A DNA stretch of 64,000 bases from Gemmata palustris (GCF_017939745.1 NZ_JAGKQQ010000001.1:6587299-6651298), one strand, 5' to 3'. Counted from the stretch's first letter, positions 18,068 through 27,424 are shown. Notes: a model not told the origin generated them from the letters alone. Translations and numbers: made by a program.

Positions 18068-18127
18068 GGCAGCGCTCCGGGGAGAAGATTTGTGACACGA
18101 GGCATGGTAACCTGTGCAGCAGACCAG

Positions 18128-18275
18128 CAAAAGACAGAGAACAGAGGTCAGAAGACAGAGGTCAGAAGACGGAGAACAGAAGAGGGCACAGAAGGCGGAA
18201 ATCTTGGCGATTTCGCTATTATTCTTTGTACGAAGTGCTCTCTGATCTCTGTCCTCTGCCTTCTGACCTCTCCGG
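18128..18275. repeat. Polypurine/polypyrimidine imperfect inverted element
   Basis: Bases ~18128-18196 repeat AGACAGAG/GTCAGAAG units on the plus strand. Bases ~18238-18275 carry the complementary CTCTGTCC/CTTCTGAC units. The same words recur at 35386-35425 and 35653-35727. It occupies the divergent promoter region of the Gfo/Idh/MocA and GH32 genes. Confidence 0.8.
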
Positions 18276-18314
18276 CTTCGACCGTGGCTTATCCCTCGAC
18301 CTTTGAGGCTCTCC

Positions 18315-20453
18315 ATGACACGCCTTGCGACTCTCCTGTTACTCCTCGCAACGCCTCCCCTTGTGGCCGCCGACCGCGCCGATATCCTCGTTGCGGACTT
18401 CGAGGGCGAGACTTACGCCAATGGCTGGAAGACCACGGGCACCGCGTTCGGCAAGGGACCGGCGCGCGGAACGCTCCCGAACCAGATGAACGTAACCGGC
18501 TTTCTCGGGAAGGGGTTGGTGAACAGCTTCGCGGGCGGGGACGACAGCACCGGCACACTCACGTCACCGGAAATCACCATCGACCGCAAGTACATCAACT
18601 TCCTCATTGGGGGTGGGAAGCATCCGGGGAAGACGTGCATCAACTTGCTCGTTGATGGCAAGGCGGTTCGCACTGCGACCGGACCGAACGGCCAAGCCGG
18701 TGGGTCCGAACACCTCGACTGGCACACGTGGGACGTGAGCGACCTCGCGGGCAAGAAGGCGGTTATCGAGATCGTGGACGAGCAGAAGGGCGGGTGGGGG
18801 CACATCAACATCGACCACATCGTTCAGAGCGACGCGAAGAAGCAGGCCGAACTGAAGTCGCAAGTGCTCGAAATTGGGGAATCGTATCTGCACTTCCCGG
18901 TGAAGACCGGCGCCCCGATGCGCCGCGTGAAGTTCCTCGTCGGTCAGGACGTGGTGCGCGAGTTTGACATCGAGCTGGCCGCGCACGGTCAGGCGAGCTT
19001 CTGGGCGGCTTCCGACGTGACCACGTTTAAGGGAAAGAAGCTGACCGTCGAAGTTATGCTTCCGGCCGACGCGAAGCTCGCGGACCTCATCGTGGCGTCC
19101 GACAAGTGGCCAGCGGCGGACAAAGTGTACCAGGAGAAGCACCGGCCACTGTTCCACTTCACCAGTCGCGTCGGGTGGCTGAACGACCCCAATGGCTTGG
19201 TGTTCGCGGACGGGGAATGGCACCTGTTCTACCAGCACAACCCGTTCGGGCGCGAATGGGGCAACATGCACTGGGGCCATGCGACCAGCAAAGACCTCGT
19301 CCGCTGGAAGGAAGAGGGGATCGCGCTCTACCCGAAGAAGTACGACGATTTCGCGTTCTCCGGGTCGGCCGTGCTCGACAAGAACAATACCTCTGGTTGG
19401 GGCACAAAAGAGAAACCGCCGCTCGTGTTGGCGTACACGAGTACCGGGCGCGGCGAGTGCATCGCGTACAGCACGGACCGGGGGCGCACCTGGAAGGAGC
19501 ACGACAAGAACCCCGTGGTGAAGCACGCCGGGCGCGACCCGAAGCTGATCTGGCTCGAAAAGGCGAAGCACTGGGTGATGGCGGTTTACGACGAGACCGA
19601 CAAGAAACAGTGGATCGCGTTCTACACGTCACCGGACCTGAAAGCGTGGACGTTTACGAGCCGCATTGAGGGCTTCTTCGAGTGCCCGGACCTGTTCGAG
19701 CTGCCGGTTGAGGGGCAGGAGCCCGGCGGGGCGATGAACCCTTGGGTACTGTATGCGGCCGACGGCAAATACCTGCTCGGCGATTTCGACGGCAAGGAGT
19801 TCAAGCCCCACTTCAAGGAGAAGAAGCAGCTCTGGTACGGCCGATTCTATGCGGCGCAAACGTTCGATAACGGTCCGGCAACGGGCGGGCGCCCACCGCG
19901 GCGGGTGCAAATCGGGTGGGCACAGGGCGTCACGTTCCCCGGAACGGCGTTCAATCAACAGATGACGGTGCCGGTCGAACTCCAGTTAATCTCCACCCGG
20001 AACGGGCCGTCCCTGCGGGCGCGACCGGTGCGGGAACTGGAATCGCTGCGGGACACGGACAAGCCGATCGCACCGATAAAAGACGCGACCAGGAACGGGG
20101 CAACGACCCTGGCCGAAGATCTGGACGCATTCGAGCTGCTCCTGACGAGCATTTCCAGCCACGGGTATACCCTCGACATCCGCGGGACGAAGCTCGTCTA
20201 CGACGCGGACAAGGGGACACTGACCTGTAACGGCGTGACCGCGCCCGTCAGTCCCCGGGCCGGCTCCCTCTTTCTCAGAGTGTTCGTGGACCGCGGCTCG
20301 ATCGAGGTGTTCACCAACGGCGGTGCAACCGCAATGTCGATCGCCGCGATTCCCGATGAGAAGAACACAAAGTTGCAATTCATTCCGGTGAAGGACGGTA
20401 CGATCATCCGCTCGGCCCAGGTGTACCGCATGAAGTCCGCGTGGGGGAAGTAA
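18315..20453 (+). CDS. Glycoside hydrolase family 32 (fructan/levan hydrolase), exported
   Basis: The 712-residue precursor has a signal peptide (MTRLATLLLLLATPPLVAA). An N-terminal beta-sandwich (about 25-170) with FEGETYANGW is common in planctomycete GH32 proteins. The GH32 five-bladed propeller has all three catalytic landmarks: WLNDPNG at 288-294 (nucleophile Asp291), GRDP near 408 (transition-state Asp) and FECPDLF with acid/base Glu456. A C-terminal GH32 beta-sandwich carries VDRGSIEVFTNGG. It hydrolyses beta-fructosidic bonds (sucrose, inulin or levan; the exact substrate is unknown). ATG 18315 follows GAGG; the longer TTG at 18303 is less likely. Confidence 0.92.
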   Translation: MTRLATLLLLLATPPLVAADRADILVADFEGETYANGWKTTGTAFGKGPARGTLPNQMNVTGFLGKGLVNSFAGGDDSTGTLTSPEITIDRKYINFLIGGGKHPGKTCINLLVDGKAVRTATGPNGQAGGSEHLDWHTWDVSDLAGKKAVIEIVDEQKGGWGHINIDHIVQSDAKKQAELKSQVLEIGESYLHFPVKTGAPMRRVKFLVGQDVVREFDIELAAHGQASFWAASDVTTFKGKKLTVEVMLPADAKLADLIVASDKWPAADKVYQEKHRPLFHFTSRVGWLNDPNGLVFADGEWHLFYQHNPFGREWGNMHWGHATSKDLVRWKEEGIALYPKKYDDFAFSGSAVLDKNNTSGWGTKEKPPLVLAYTSTGRGECIAYSTDRGRTWKEHDKNPVVKHAGRDPKLIWLEKAKHWVMAVYDETDKKQWIAFYTSPDLKAWTFTSRIEGFFECPDLFELPVEGQEPGGAMNPWVLYAADGKYLLGDFDGKEFKPHFKEKKQLWYGRFYAAQTFDNGPATGGRPPRRVQIGWAQGVTFPGTAFNQQMTVPVELQLISTRNGPSLRARPVRELESLRDTDKPIAPIKDATRNGATTLAEDLDAFELLLTSISSHGYTLDIRGTKLVYDADKGTLTCNGVTAPVSPRAGSLFLRVFVDRGSIEVFTNGGATAMSIAAIPDEKNTKLQFIPVKDGTIIRSAQVYRMKSAWGK

Positions 20454-20456
20454 CCC

Positions 20457-21362
20457 GTGTCCGTCATCGTCGTCGACTGCCCCGGCTGCCCGGCGAAGCT
20501 CAGTGCGCCGGAGACGGCCGCGGGGAAACAGATCCGGTGCCCGAAGTGCGGCGCGGTCGCGACCGTGCCCGCGCTCGTTCAGGCCGAAGAAGTGCCGGTA
20601 GTTGAGGGGACGCCGGCACCACCAAAGTCTCGGCCGAAACCGGTCGCGGTCGATGACGACGAGAATTACGAGCGTGCGCGGGCGCCGCGCGCGGAAGAAG
20701 ACGACGAGGAAGACGAGCGCCCGCGCAAGAAAAAGCGCCGACGGGCCGCCGATGACGACGACCCGCCGCGTAAACGGCGGCGAAAGAGTGGCGGCGTGTC
20801 CGCGGGGATCATCGTCCTCGCCGTGGTCGGTGGTTTGTTGCTTGTGTGTGGGATCGGTTTCGGTATTTATGCGCTCACCGGTAAGAACTCGCTCTTCGCA
20901 AAGAAAACGCCGGTGCCGGCCGGGTGGAAGGAGTACAGCTATCCGCAGGACGGGTTCAAGGCGTACTTCCCGAGCGAACCGACGACGGGGATGAACATGC
21001 AGTTCGGTCCGGGTGGGGGCGAAATCCCCCAAATGGAATCGATGCGCACGTACACGACCGACGGGTTCGGCGGCAAAGACCGCGTGAGCATTACGGTGCA
21101 GGTGATGCGGTTCCGCTCATCGCTCCCGCGGGCGGCACGCGACGCGATGGGAAATATCGACGGCCGGTTCGCGGGCGGGTCGGTTCAGCGGGTGCGGTGG
21201 TTGGGGGGCGACGCCGCCGAAATGGAGTTGGGCGGGACGCTGACGCGAGTCGTGTACCTCGACAAAGCGGTAATCATGGTCCAGATCACCGGGCCGAACG
21301 GCGCGCGGGCGAAGCCGGAGGAAGAGGCCGCCTTCTTCGACAACTTCGAGGTAACGAAGTGA
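20457..21362 (+). CDS. Zinc-ribbon single-pass membrane protein with acidic/basic linker
   Basis: The 301-residue protein starts at GTG 20457, 3 nt after the GH32 stop, so it is co-transcribed. It has an N-terminal Cys4 ribbon (CPGC and CPKC) and a long charged linker (poly-Asp/Glu then Lys/Arg) around residues 60-110. One helix (about 115-142, GIIVLAVVGGLLLVCGIGFG) and an exported ~150-residue domain beginning VPAGWKEYSYPQDGFKAYFP follow. That last domain looks like a small beta-rich fold that recurs in planctomycete proteins. The function is unknown; it parallels the protein at 1370. Confidence 0.72.
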   Translation: MSVIVVDCPGCPAKLSAPETAAGKQIRCPKCGAVATVPALVQAEEVPVVEGTPAPPKSRPKPVAVDDDENYERARAPRAEEDDEEDERPRKKKRRRAADDDDPPRKRRRKSGGVSAGIIVLAVVGGLLLVCGIGFGIYALTGKNSLFAKKTPVPAGWKEYSYPQDGFKAYFPSEPTTGMNMQFGPGGGEIPQMESMRTYTTDGFGGKDRVSITVQVMRFRSSLPRAARDAMGNIDGRFAGGSVQRVRWLGGDAAEMELGGTLTRVVYLDKAVIMVQITGPNGARAKPEEEAAFFDNFEVTK

Positions 21363-21374
21363 CCGCTGGTCCCG

Positions 21375-22937
21375 CTACGCGCTCGCGAGCTCGACCGCCC
21401 GCAGAACGCGCAGCGGGTGGTCGGTTTGAATAGTGTCGATGCCCCAACTCATGGCCGTGCGGTACTGCTTCACCGATTCGTTGAGCCCGAGTGCATCAGA
21501 GAACACCTTGATGCCCTTCTCGTGGCACGCGGCGATCATTTCCTTTGAGAGAATCCGCCAGTTCGCGTCCACGCCGTAGGGCTTGATTTCCGCGACGTGT
21601 TCCAAATCCGCAACTGCCTTTAGGGGCGGAATCGCGCGCACGCGGGCGTCGAGCTTCATCAACCTCGCGCAGTACGCGACCGATTGATAAACGACGTGGC
21701 GCTCGAACAGATCGTACTCCTTGATCGCGGCGAGTAACGCTTCCGGGCTGATGTCCTTGGCGTCGAGATAGACACCCGTTTTGTTGCCGAGGGCCGCGAG
21801 TCCTTCGGCCAGAGTCGGTACGCGCGTGCCTGCGAACGGTTTGCCGAACCATTCTCCGGCGTCGAGCTTCTGAACTTCTTCCAGCGTGAGATCGCTGACC
21901 TTTCCCGTGCCGTTCGTCGTGCGGTTCACGGTCGAATCATGCACCAGTACGAACTTGCCGTCCTTCGTCGTGCGGATGTCGATCTCCACGAAATCCGCAC
22001 CGAGCGCAACGGCAGTCTTGATAGCGGGGAGCGTATTTTCGGGTGCATACCGGTTCGCTCCGCGGTGACACGCGACCATCACCGGCCACTTCGTGATTCG
22101 CTTCCGGGCTGCCGCGGTGAGCACGCCGGCCGGGTTATCGGTCTGGAGCCAGTCCGCGCCCGTCGCGATCATGTTGATCCACGTCTCGCGATTGTCCCAT
22201 TCCGAGCCAAGCACCTTGGCCTGAACGATAATTCCGGCCGCGTGGAACTTCTTGCACAGCTCCGCAGTCACTTCGTCGGCGTCGATCTCGACCGCGGTCG
22301 GGGCGATGTCTTTCACGAACGTATCGAAGTCGTCCTTCGGGCGGTACTTGGTCATCGTGGGGACGGTGGCGTTGCTCGCCTTGCGGACCGCGGCAATCGT
22401 CGCGGGGGTGTCGTAGACGACGACCTGTTTTTCCATTTTCGCCGCGCGGATCTCCTTCACCAGCAGTTCGGGATCGATCTTCTTGCAGTCCAGATAGAGG
22501 TTCACCTTCCCCTTCGCGATGCCGAGAGCTTCTGCGAGCGAGAGCACGCGCGCGTCTTTGAAGCGCGGTGCGATCCACGACCCGGCGTCGAGTTTCTGAA
22601 TTTCCTCCAGCGAAAGGTTCGCGACGGGGCCGCGCCCGGTTGTGGTGCGGTCCAGGCGCTCGTCGTGGCAAATGACGTGTTTCCCGTCTTTCGTGAGCCG
22701 CACATCGATCTCAGCCCACTCGATGTAATCGGACGCGCACGCTTCGAGCGCGAACTGAGTGTTTTCCGGTACGAGAGCCGCAACCCCGCGGTGCGCTATC
22801 ACCTGCACTGGGCGCGGCGGGTCCACCGGCTCGAAGAACGGGAACCGCTTTAGTTGTTCCGCACGAACAGGGAGCGCGCCGACCGCGAGTGCGGCCGACG
22901 ACGCGAGGAACGATCGGCGCGAGAGGGGAACCGTCAT
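21375..22937 (-). CDS. Tandem glycerophosphodiester phosphodiesterase (two GDPD domains), Tat-exported
   Basis: The 520-residue precursor has a twin-arginine signal (SRRSFLASSAALAVGA). Two complete GDPD domains follow. The first starts IAHRGVAALVPENT (HRG 49-51) with EIDVRLTKDG and ICHDE. The second, near residue 290, has CHRGANRYAPENT, EIDIRTTKDG and VHDSTVNR. Both keep the HRG, E-x-D and HD catalytic sets, so both could be active. GDPDs cleave glycerophosphodiesters to glycerol-3-phosphate and an alcohol. Its start overlaps the stop of the sulfatase-sialidase gene (ATGA at 22934-22937), so the two are coupled. Confidence 0.9.
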   Translation of the reverse strand: MTVPLSRRSFLASSAALAVGALPVRAEQLKRFPFFEPVDPPRPVQVIAHRGVAALVPENTQFALEACASDYIEWAEIDVRLTKDGKHVICHDERLDRTTTGRGPVANLSLEEIQKLDAGSWIAPRFKDARVLSLAEALGIAKGKVNLYLDCKKIDPELLVKEIRAAKMEKQVVVYDTPATIAAVRKASNATVPTMTKYRPKDDFDTFVKDIAPTAVEIDADEVTAELCKKFHAAGIIVQAKVLGSEWDNRETWINMIATGADWLQTDNPAGVLTAAARKRITKWPVMVACHRGANRYAPENTLPAIKTAVALGADFVEIDIRTTKDGKFVLVHDSTVNRTTNGTGKVSDLTLEEVQKLDAGEWFGKPFAGTRVPTLAEGLAALGNKTGVYLDAKDISPEALLAAIKEYDLFERHVVYQSVAYCARLMKLDARVRAIPPLKAVADLEHVAEIKPYGVDANWRILSKEMIAACHEKGIKVFSDALGLNESVKQYRTAMSWGIDTIQTDHPLRVLRAVELASA

Positions 22938-25864
22938 TTGGCGTCGCCTTCCTTCACCCAGGCTTCAGTAAAGCGGGCGTGTTTCATGCTCTTGCCGTCG
23001 GCCACGAAGTAGCTGTACACCGCGTGGATACCGCCGTCCTTGGCCTGAATGATGGCCGGGTAGTGGTACGACCCGGTGTCGTGCTTTTCCAGGTGCCGCG
23101 TCCACTTCCAGGTTTTGCCCTCGTCGTCCGAGAGCGACACTGCGAGGCTGCTGCGACCCCGCGTGGTGTCGTTGTAAATGAGAGCCCAGTTGCCGCTCGC
23201 GAGGCGCACGGCGTCCAGTCCGCTGCCCGGGTTAGGCAACTCGCTCGAAGTGACCGTGCCCCACGATTCGCCCTTATCCTTCGACTCCGCGACGCGGATC
23301 TTCTTGAACACGCCGTTCTCGCGCATGTACGCGATCAGCGTGCCGTCCTTGCGCTCCAGAACTGCGGGTTGAATGTTGCCGAACCCCGCGATCGGTTGCG
23401 ACGCGGTCCACGTCTTCCCGCCGTCGTCGCTGATCGCCATGAGGCCCGCGGAGTACGTGTCCGAGTACAGCGGGAGCAGGATGCGCCCGGAGGCGAGTTG
23501 GATCGGCTTGCAGCGCGGTTGCCAGCCCAGGCGCGAGAGTAACTTGTCGCCGACGCGCTTCTTCACGACGTCGTCGCCGAGCGAAACCGGGAGCTTGGTC
23601 GCGTCGCTGATCTGCTTCTTCCAGGTGCCGAACTCGCGGAGCATCACCTCCTCGAAGTTCTTCGGCTTGAGCAGGATCGTGTCCTGCCACGTCCACTTCG
23701 GCGTACCGTCCTTTTGGAAGTCCGACGACACGCGGTACTGCGTGATGCACGACTCCCACGAGTTTGCAATAATCACTGGCCAGAACAACCAGAGCTTGTC
23801 GTCCTTGTCGACCCACATGGTCGTGTTGCAGTCCGGGAACCCGGGCGTGTCGACCATCAGGAACGCGGCGCCCCACTCGGTCGCCTTCGTTTTCTTCCGA
23901 GCACCGTACACGGCAACGTCGTCGGCGGAGCGCTCGCCGCTCCCGCGGTACCACGACACGAGCAAATCCCCGTTAGGGCACTCAACGATCCCCGGTGCGT
24001 GGTTGTGTTGCTTGTGCAACGGGAACACGAGTTCGGACGTGAATTCGGGCTTGTCTGAAGAACCTATCCCCCCGTCCCCCCTCGCCTCTTGTGAGGGGGA
24101 ACCCCCTCCGGGTTCCCCCTGCAACCCCCTCCTGCTAGGGAAGGGGGAGAAAGAACCATCGAACACAGGTGCAGCCTTAAGCACAGCGACGTCGCGCGCC
24201 GGCTCCCCCTTCCCTTTAGGGAGGGGGGATGGGGGGGTAGGTTGTGCCTGTAACCCCTCCCCAACCCCTCCTCTAAGCGGAGAGGGGCTTAAAACCGCCA
24301 CAGATTGCTTCACGTCTGCTGTATTTGGTTCTGTTCCCCCTTCCTTCGCCGCCGGTCCGCGAGAAGCTCCGCTGACAGGACCGGCGAGAACAGAGGCGAA
24401 GGGGGTTGGGGGGTTAGGTTGCCTTTGAGGGTTCGGCTTCTTCTCCTCCGGCACCCGCCCGGGTTCGCGAGTGTTTTTCCCAACGCGCTTGGTGAGCGAA
24501 TCGCCCAAGTCCTCGCGTGCGGATTCAGCGAACGCCAGTAGGCGCTTCACGACGTCCGGGTTCGCGTCCGCGACGTTCTTCGATTCACCCACGTCCGCGT
24601 CGAGGTCGTATAGCTCGGGCACCTCGATCTTCACTTGCTTGTACTTGCCCGGTGTCCCGTCTTTGCCCTGCGGTTGGCCGGCCATCGTGCGGTACGTGTG
24701 TGGGAGGATCAGCTTCCATTTGCCGCTGCGGACGGCCTGGAGCTCGTTCGCGTTGTAGTAGTGAAAGTAGACTTCTTGCGGAGACTTCGCGTTCGGCTCG
24801 CCACGAAGGAGCGCGCCGATGTCCTTGCCGTCGATCTTGGTTTTGGGAAGATCGGCGCCGATGATCTTGGCAACGGTGGGGAGCACGTCGATCGTCATGG
24901 CCGGTTCGCGGCACACGGAGCCGGCGAGGATCTTTGCCGGCCAGCGCGCGACGAACGGCACCCGCACCCCGCCCTCCCAGACGGTCCCCTTGCCCTCGCG
25001 TAGTTGCCCCGCAGCGCCGGCGTGGTTGCCGTAACTGAGCCAGGGGCCGTTGTCGCATGTGAAGATCACGAGCGTGTTGTCCGCGAGCTTGTGCTCGTCG
25101 AGCGCGCTGAGAATCTGGCCCACCGACCAGTCGATCTCCTGAATCACGTCGCCGTACAGCCCCTGTTTCGACTTACCCCGAAACGCTTCACTCGCGAACA
25201 GCGGGACGTGCGGCATCGAGTGCGCGACGTACAAGAAAAACGGCTCTGCCTTGTGTGCGGCGATGAAGTCCAGCGCGTGCTTGGTGTAGCGCTGGGTGAG
25301 CTGCGATTGGATTGCCGCGGTCACGTTCGGGTCGACGATTTTCTCGTTCTCAATGAGCGGGAGCGGCGGGTAAGTGCCCTTCTTCGCTTCCGGGTGCTCG
25401 GGCCACATGTCGTTGGAGTACGGCAGCCCGAAGTAGCTGTCGAAACCGTTTTTGGTGGGGAGGAATTGCGGGTGGTGGCCGAGGTGCCACTTCCCGACTA
25501 TTCCGGTCGCGTACCCTTTACTCTTGCACACTTCCGCGAGCGTCGTTTCGTTCGCGTGAATGCCGTGGCGCGCGTTCGGCCCGAGCGCGCCGTGAATTCC
25601 GATGCGGTTCGCGTAGCAGCCCGTCAGGATCGACGCACGGCTCGCGGAGCACACCGGCTGCGACACGTGGAAGTCGGTGAACTTCACACCCTGTTTCGCG
25701 ATCTTGTCGATGCTCGGCGTCGCAAAATCCTTCGCGCCGAAGCACCCCAAATCTCCGTAGCCCTGATCGTCGGTGAAGATCAGCACGACGTTGGGCGCAT
25801 CCGCCGCGTGGAGAGGGGCCGTGAAAAGGAACAACGCCGCGAGTGTGGGGAGTGTGTGTTTCAT
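22934..25864 (-). CDS. Sulfatase fused to BNR sialidase-like domain, exported
   Basis: The 976-residue precursor has a signal peptide (MKHTLPTLAALFLFTAPLHA). The N-terminal arylsulfatase domain (about 24-460) carries NVVLIFTDDQGYGDLG and the formylglycine motif CSASR at 72-76, where Cys72 would be converted to formylglycine. KWHLGHHP is further along. A ~130-residue Pro/Ser/Gly-rich linker (about 470-602) is encoded by repeat DNA (see separate entry). The C-terminal domain is a BNR/sialidase propeller with Asp-box-like turns (SDDGGKTWT, SKDKGESW, SDDEGKTWK). It probably removes sulfate and then a glycosidic residue from a sulfated glycan. The gene is coupled to GDPD and divergent from the PQQ-like gene. 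Confidence 0.88.
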   Translation of the reverse strand: MKHTLPTLAALFLFTAPLHAADAPNVVLIFTDDQGYGDLGCFGAKDFATPSIDKIAKQGVKFTDFHVSQPVCSASRASILTGCYANRIGIHGALGPNARHGIHANETTLAEVCKSKGYATGIVGKWHLGHHPQFLPTKNGFDSYFGLPYSNDMWPEHPEAKKGTYPPLPLIENEKIVDPNVTAAIQSQLTQRYTKHALDFIAAHKAEPFFLYVAHSMPHVPLFASEAFRGKSKQGLYGDVIQEIDWSVGQILSALDEHKLADNTLVIFTCDNGPWLSYGNHAGAAGQLREGKGTVWEGGVRVPFVARWPAKILAGSVCREPAMTIDVLPTVAKIIGADLPKTKIDGKDIGALLRGEPNAKSPQEVYFHYYNANELQAVRSGKWKLILPHTYRTMAGQPQGKDGTPGKYKQVKIEVPELYDLDADVGESKNVADANPDVVKRLLAFAESAREDLGDSLTKRVGKNTREPGRVPEEKKPNPQRQPNPPTPFASVLAGPVSGASRGPAAKEGGTEPNTADVKQSVAVLSPSPLRGGVGEGLQAQPTPPSPLPKGKGEPARDVAVLKAAPVFDGSFSPFPSRRGLQGEPGGGSPSQEARGDGGIGSSDKPEFTSELVFPLHKQHNHAPGIVECPNGDLLVSWYRGSGERSADDVAVYGARKKTKATEWGAAFLMVDTPGFPDCNTTMWVDKDDKLWLFWPVIIANSWESCITQYRVSSDFQKDGTPKWTWQDTILLKPKNFEEVMLREFGTWKKQISDATKLPVSLGDDVVKKRVGDKLLSRLGWQPRCKPIQLASGRILLPLYSDTYSAGLMAISDDGGKTWTASQPIAGFGNIQPAVLERKDGTLIAYMRENGVFKKIRVAESKDKGESWGTVTSSELPNPGSGLDAVRLASGNWALIYNDTTRGRSSLAVSLSDDEGKTWKWTRHLEKHDTGSYHYPAIIQAKDGGIHAVYSYFVADGKSMKHARFTEAWVKEGDAK
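24061..24423. repeat. Cluster of C/G-rich palindromic repeats inside the sulfatase-sialidase gene
   Basis: Several palindromes of the CCCCTTCCCT...AGGGAGGGG type occur here. AACCTATCCCCCC (24061-24073) pairs imperfectly with GGGGGGTAGGTT (24232-24243), and a third copy ends near 24420. An almost identical AGGGAGG-n-GATGGGGG-n-TAGGT word lies in the intergenic element at 36424-36446. The reading frame stays open through all copies, producing the domain linker. Confidence 0.85.
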
Positions 25865-25977
25865 GGGGCACACGATACCCCGCCCGCCCGCGCTCCGCCA
25901 GTGGGCGGGTTGTAAGCAGGAGACGGGTTTCTGGTATGATCCCCGAAGACGCTCGCACGTCTCATCCCGGAGGACTC

Positions 25978-27345
25978 ATGTTCCGCTTCACACTTCTCGC
26001 CGCTGTCGCCGGCGCTCTTGCGTCAACCGCCACCGCGCGAGCCGATGACTGGCCACAGTGGATGGGACCGAATCGCGACGACGTATGGGCCGAAACCGGT
26101 ATCGTGAAATCGTTCCCGGAGAGCGGACTCAAACCGCTCTGGAGTGTCCCCATCAGCGCCGGGTACGCGGGGCCGGCGGTGGCCAACGGGCGCGTGTACG
26201 TTCCCAGCCGCGAGCTGGCGAAGGGCGCGAAGAACCCGGACGACCCGTTCGACACGAAACAAGAAGTGAAGAGCATCGAGCGCGTGCAGTGCTTCGATGC
26301 GAAGACCGGCAAAGAGATCTGGAAGCACGAGTACGACTGCCCGTACCAGATCAGCTACCCGGCCGGTCCGCGCTGCACCCCTACCGTCGACGAGGGGAAG
26401 GTCTACACGCTCGGTGCGATGGGGCACCTGTTCTGCCTCAATGCCGCGGACGGTAAGGTGATCTGGTCGAAGAACTTTATCAAGGACTACAAGGCGAAGG
26501 CGCCGACGTGGGGCTTCTGCGGGCACCCGCTCGTCTACAAGAACCTGCTCATCTGTTTGGTGGGCGGCGAAAAGGCGACCGCAGTCGCGTTCGACAAGGA
26601 CACGGGCGCTGAGAAGTGGACGTCGCTCGAGGCCCGCGAACCGGGCTACTGTCCGCCCACGCTCATCAAAGCGGGTGGGGTCGATCAGGTCGTGATCTGG
26701 CACGCCGCCGCTCTCAACGGCCTCGATCCGCTCACCGGCAAAGTGTACTGGACCACCGAACTGGAGCCGATGTACGGCATGTCCATCATGGGTCCGCGGC
26801 AACACGGTGATCGGTTGTTCGCGGGCGGCATCGGCGTGAGCGCGGTGCTGAAACTGGACAAAGACAAGCCGGGCGTAACGGTGCTGTGGAAGGAAGCGGC
26901 CGACAAGGGCGGCGGGAAGCTGCCGAAGGAGCGCGGGCTGTACCCGGTGAACATGACCCCGTTCGTGGACGCGGGCACGATCTACGGCGCCGATCAACCC
27001 GGGATGTTCCGTGCGGTCGAACTGGAGACCGGCAAGAAGCTGTGGTTCACGTACAAGCCGGTGATCGGCAAAGAGGAAGCGGAAGACTTCAAGGGGGCCG
27101 GTTCGGGCACCGCGTTCGTGGTGAAGAACGGGGAGCGCTACTTCCTATTCGCCGAAACGGGCGATCTTATCATCGCGAAACTCACCCCGAAGGGTTACGA
27201 GGAGCTGAGCCGGACCAAGCTACTCGAACCGACCGGGGCCGCGTTCGGCCGCAAGGTACTGTGGACACACCCCGCGTTCGCGAACAAGTGCGTGTTCGTC
27301 CGCAACGACAAGGAGCTCGCGTGCTTCTCGCTCGCGGAGAAGTAA
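25978..27345 (+). CDS. PQQ-like beta-propeller protein, exported
   Basis: The 455-residue precursor has a signal peptide (MFRFTLLAAVAGALASTATARA). The mature part starts DDWPQWMGPNRDDVW, the usual opening of planctomycete PQQ-binding-like (BamB/quinoprotein-type) propellers. It contains repeated blade motifs such as CFDAKTGKEIWKHE, CLNAADGKVIWSK and VAFDKDTGAEKW. GGAGG precedes ATG 25978. No catalytic dehydrogenase residues are obvious, so it may be a binding or scaffold protein rather than an enzyme. A strong hairpin (27355-27411) separates it from the convergent second propeller gene. Confidence 0.85.
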   Translation: MFRFTLLAAVAGALASTATARADDWPQWMGPNRDDVWAETGIVKSFPESGLKPLWSVPISAGYAGPAVANGRVYVPSRELAKGAKNPDDPFDTKQEVKSIERVQCFDAKTGKEIWKHEYDCPYQISYPAGPRCTPTVDEGKVYTLGAMGHLFCLNAADGKVIWSKNFIKDYKAKAPTWGFCGHPLVYKNLLICLVGGEKATAVAFDKDTGAEKWTSLEAREPGYCPPTLIKAGGVDQVVIWHAAALNGLDPLTGKVYWTTELEPMYGMSIMGPRQHGDRLFAGGIGVSAVLKLDKDKPGVTVLWKEAADKGGGKLPKERGLYPVNMTPFVDAGTIYGADQPGMFRAVELETGKKLWFTYKPVIGKEEAEDFKGAGSGTAFVVKNGERYFLFAETGDLIIAKLTPKGYEELSRTKLLEPTGAAFGRKVLWTHPAFANKCVFVRNDKELACFSLAEK

Positions 27346-27354
27346 TCCGGGCAA

Positions 27355-27411
27355 CGGTAAATGGAAGCGGCCCGCGGAGTTCAAGTCTCCGCGGGCCGCT
27401 TCCGTTTACCG
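27355..27411. terminator. Bidirectional terminator between convergent propeller genes
   Basis: A perfect 17-bp stem (27363-27379 with 27387-27403) with a 7-nt loop is extended on both sides by CGGTAAA/TTTACCG after one mismatch. It has A-rich and T-rich flanks suitable for both directions. Confidence 0.85.
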
Positions 27412-27424
27412 AACAGTCTGCAAC

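Noticed and set aside
18128-18275. CRISPR-like repetition in the AGACAGAG/GTCAGAAG units
   Set aside because: Units are short and degenerate, spacers are not of regular length and no cas genes are nearby.
17333-18655. A ~440-codon plus-strand frame running through the Gfo/Idh/MocA gene and the polypurine element
   Set aside because: It runs through low-complexity repeat DNA and opposes the well-supported oxidoreductase.
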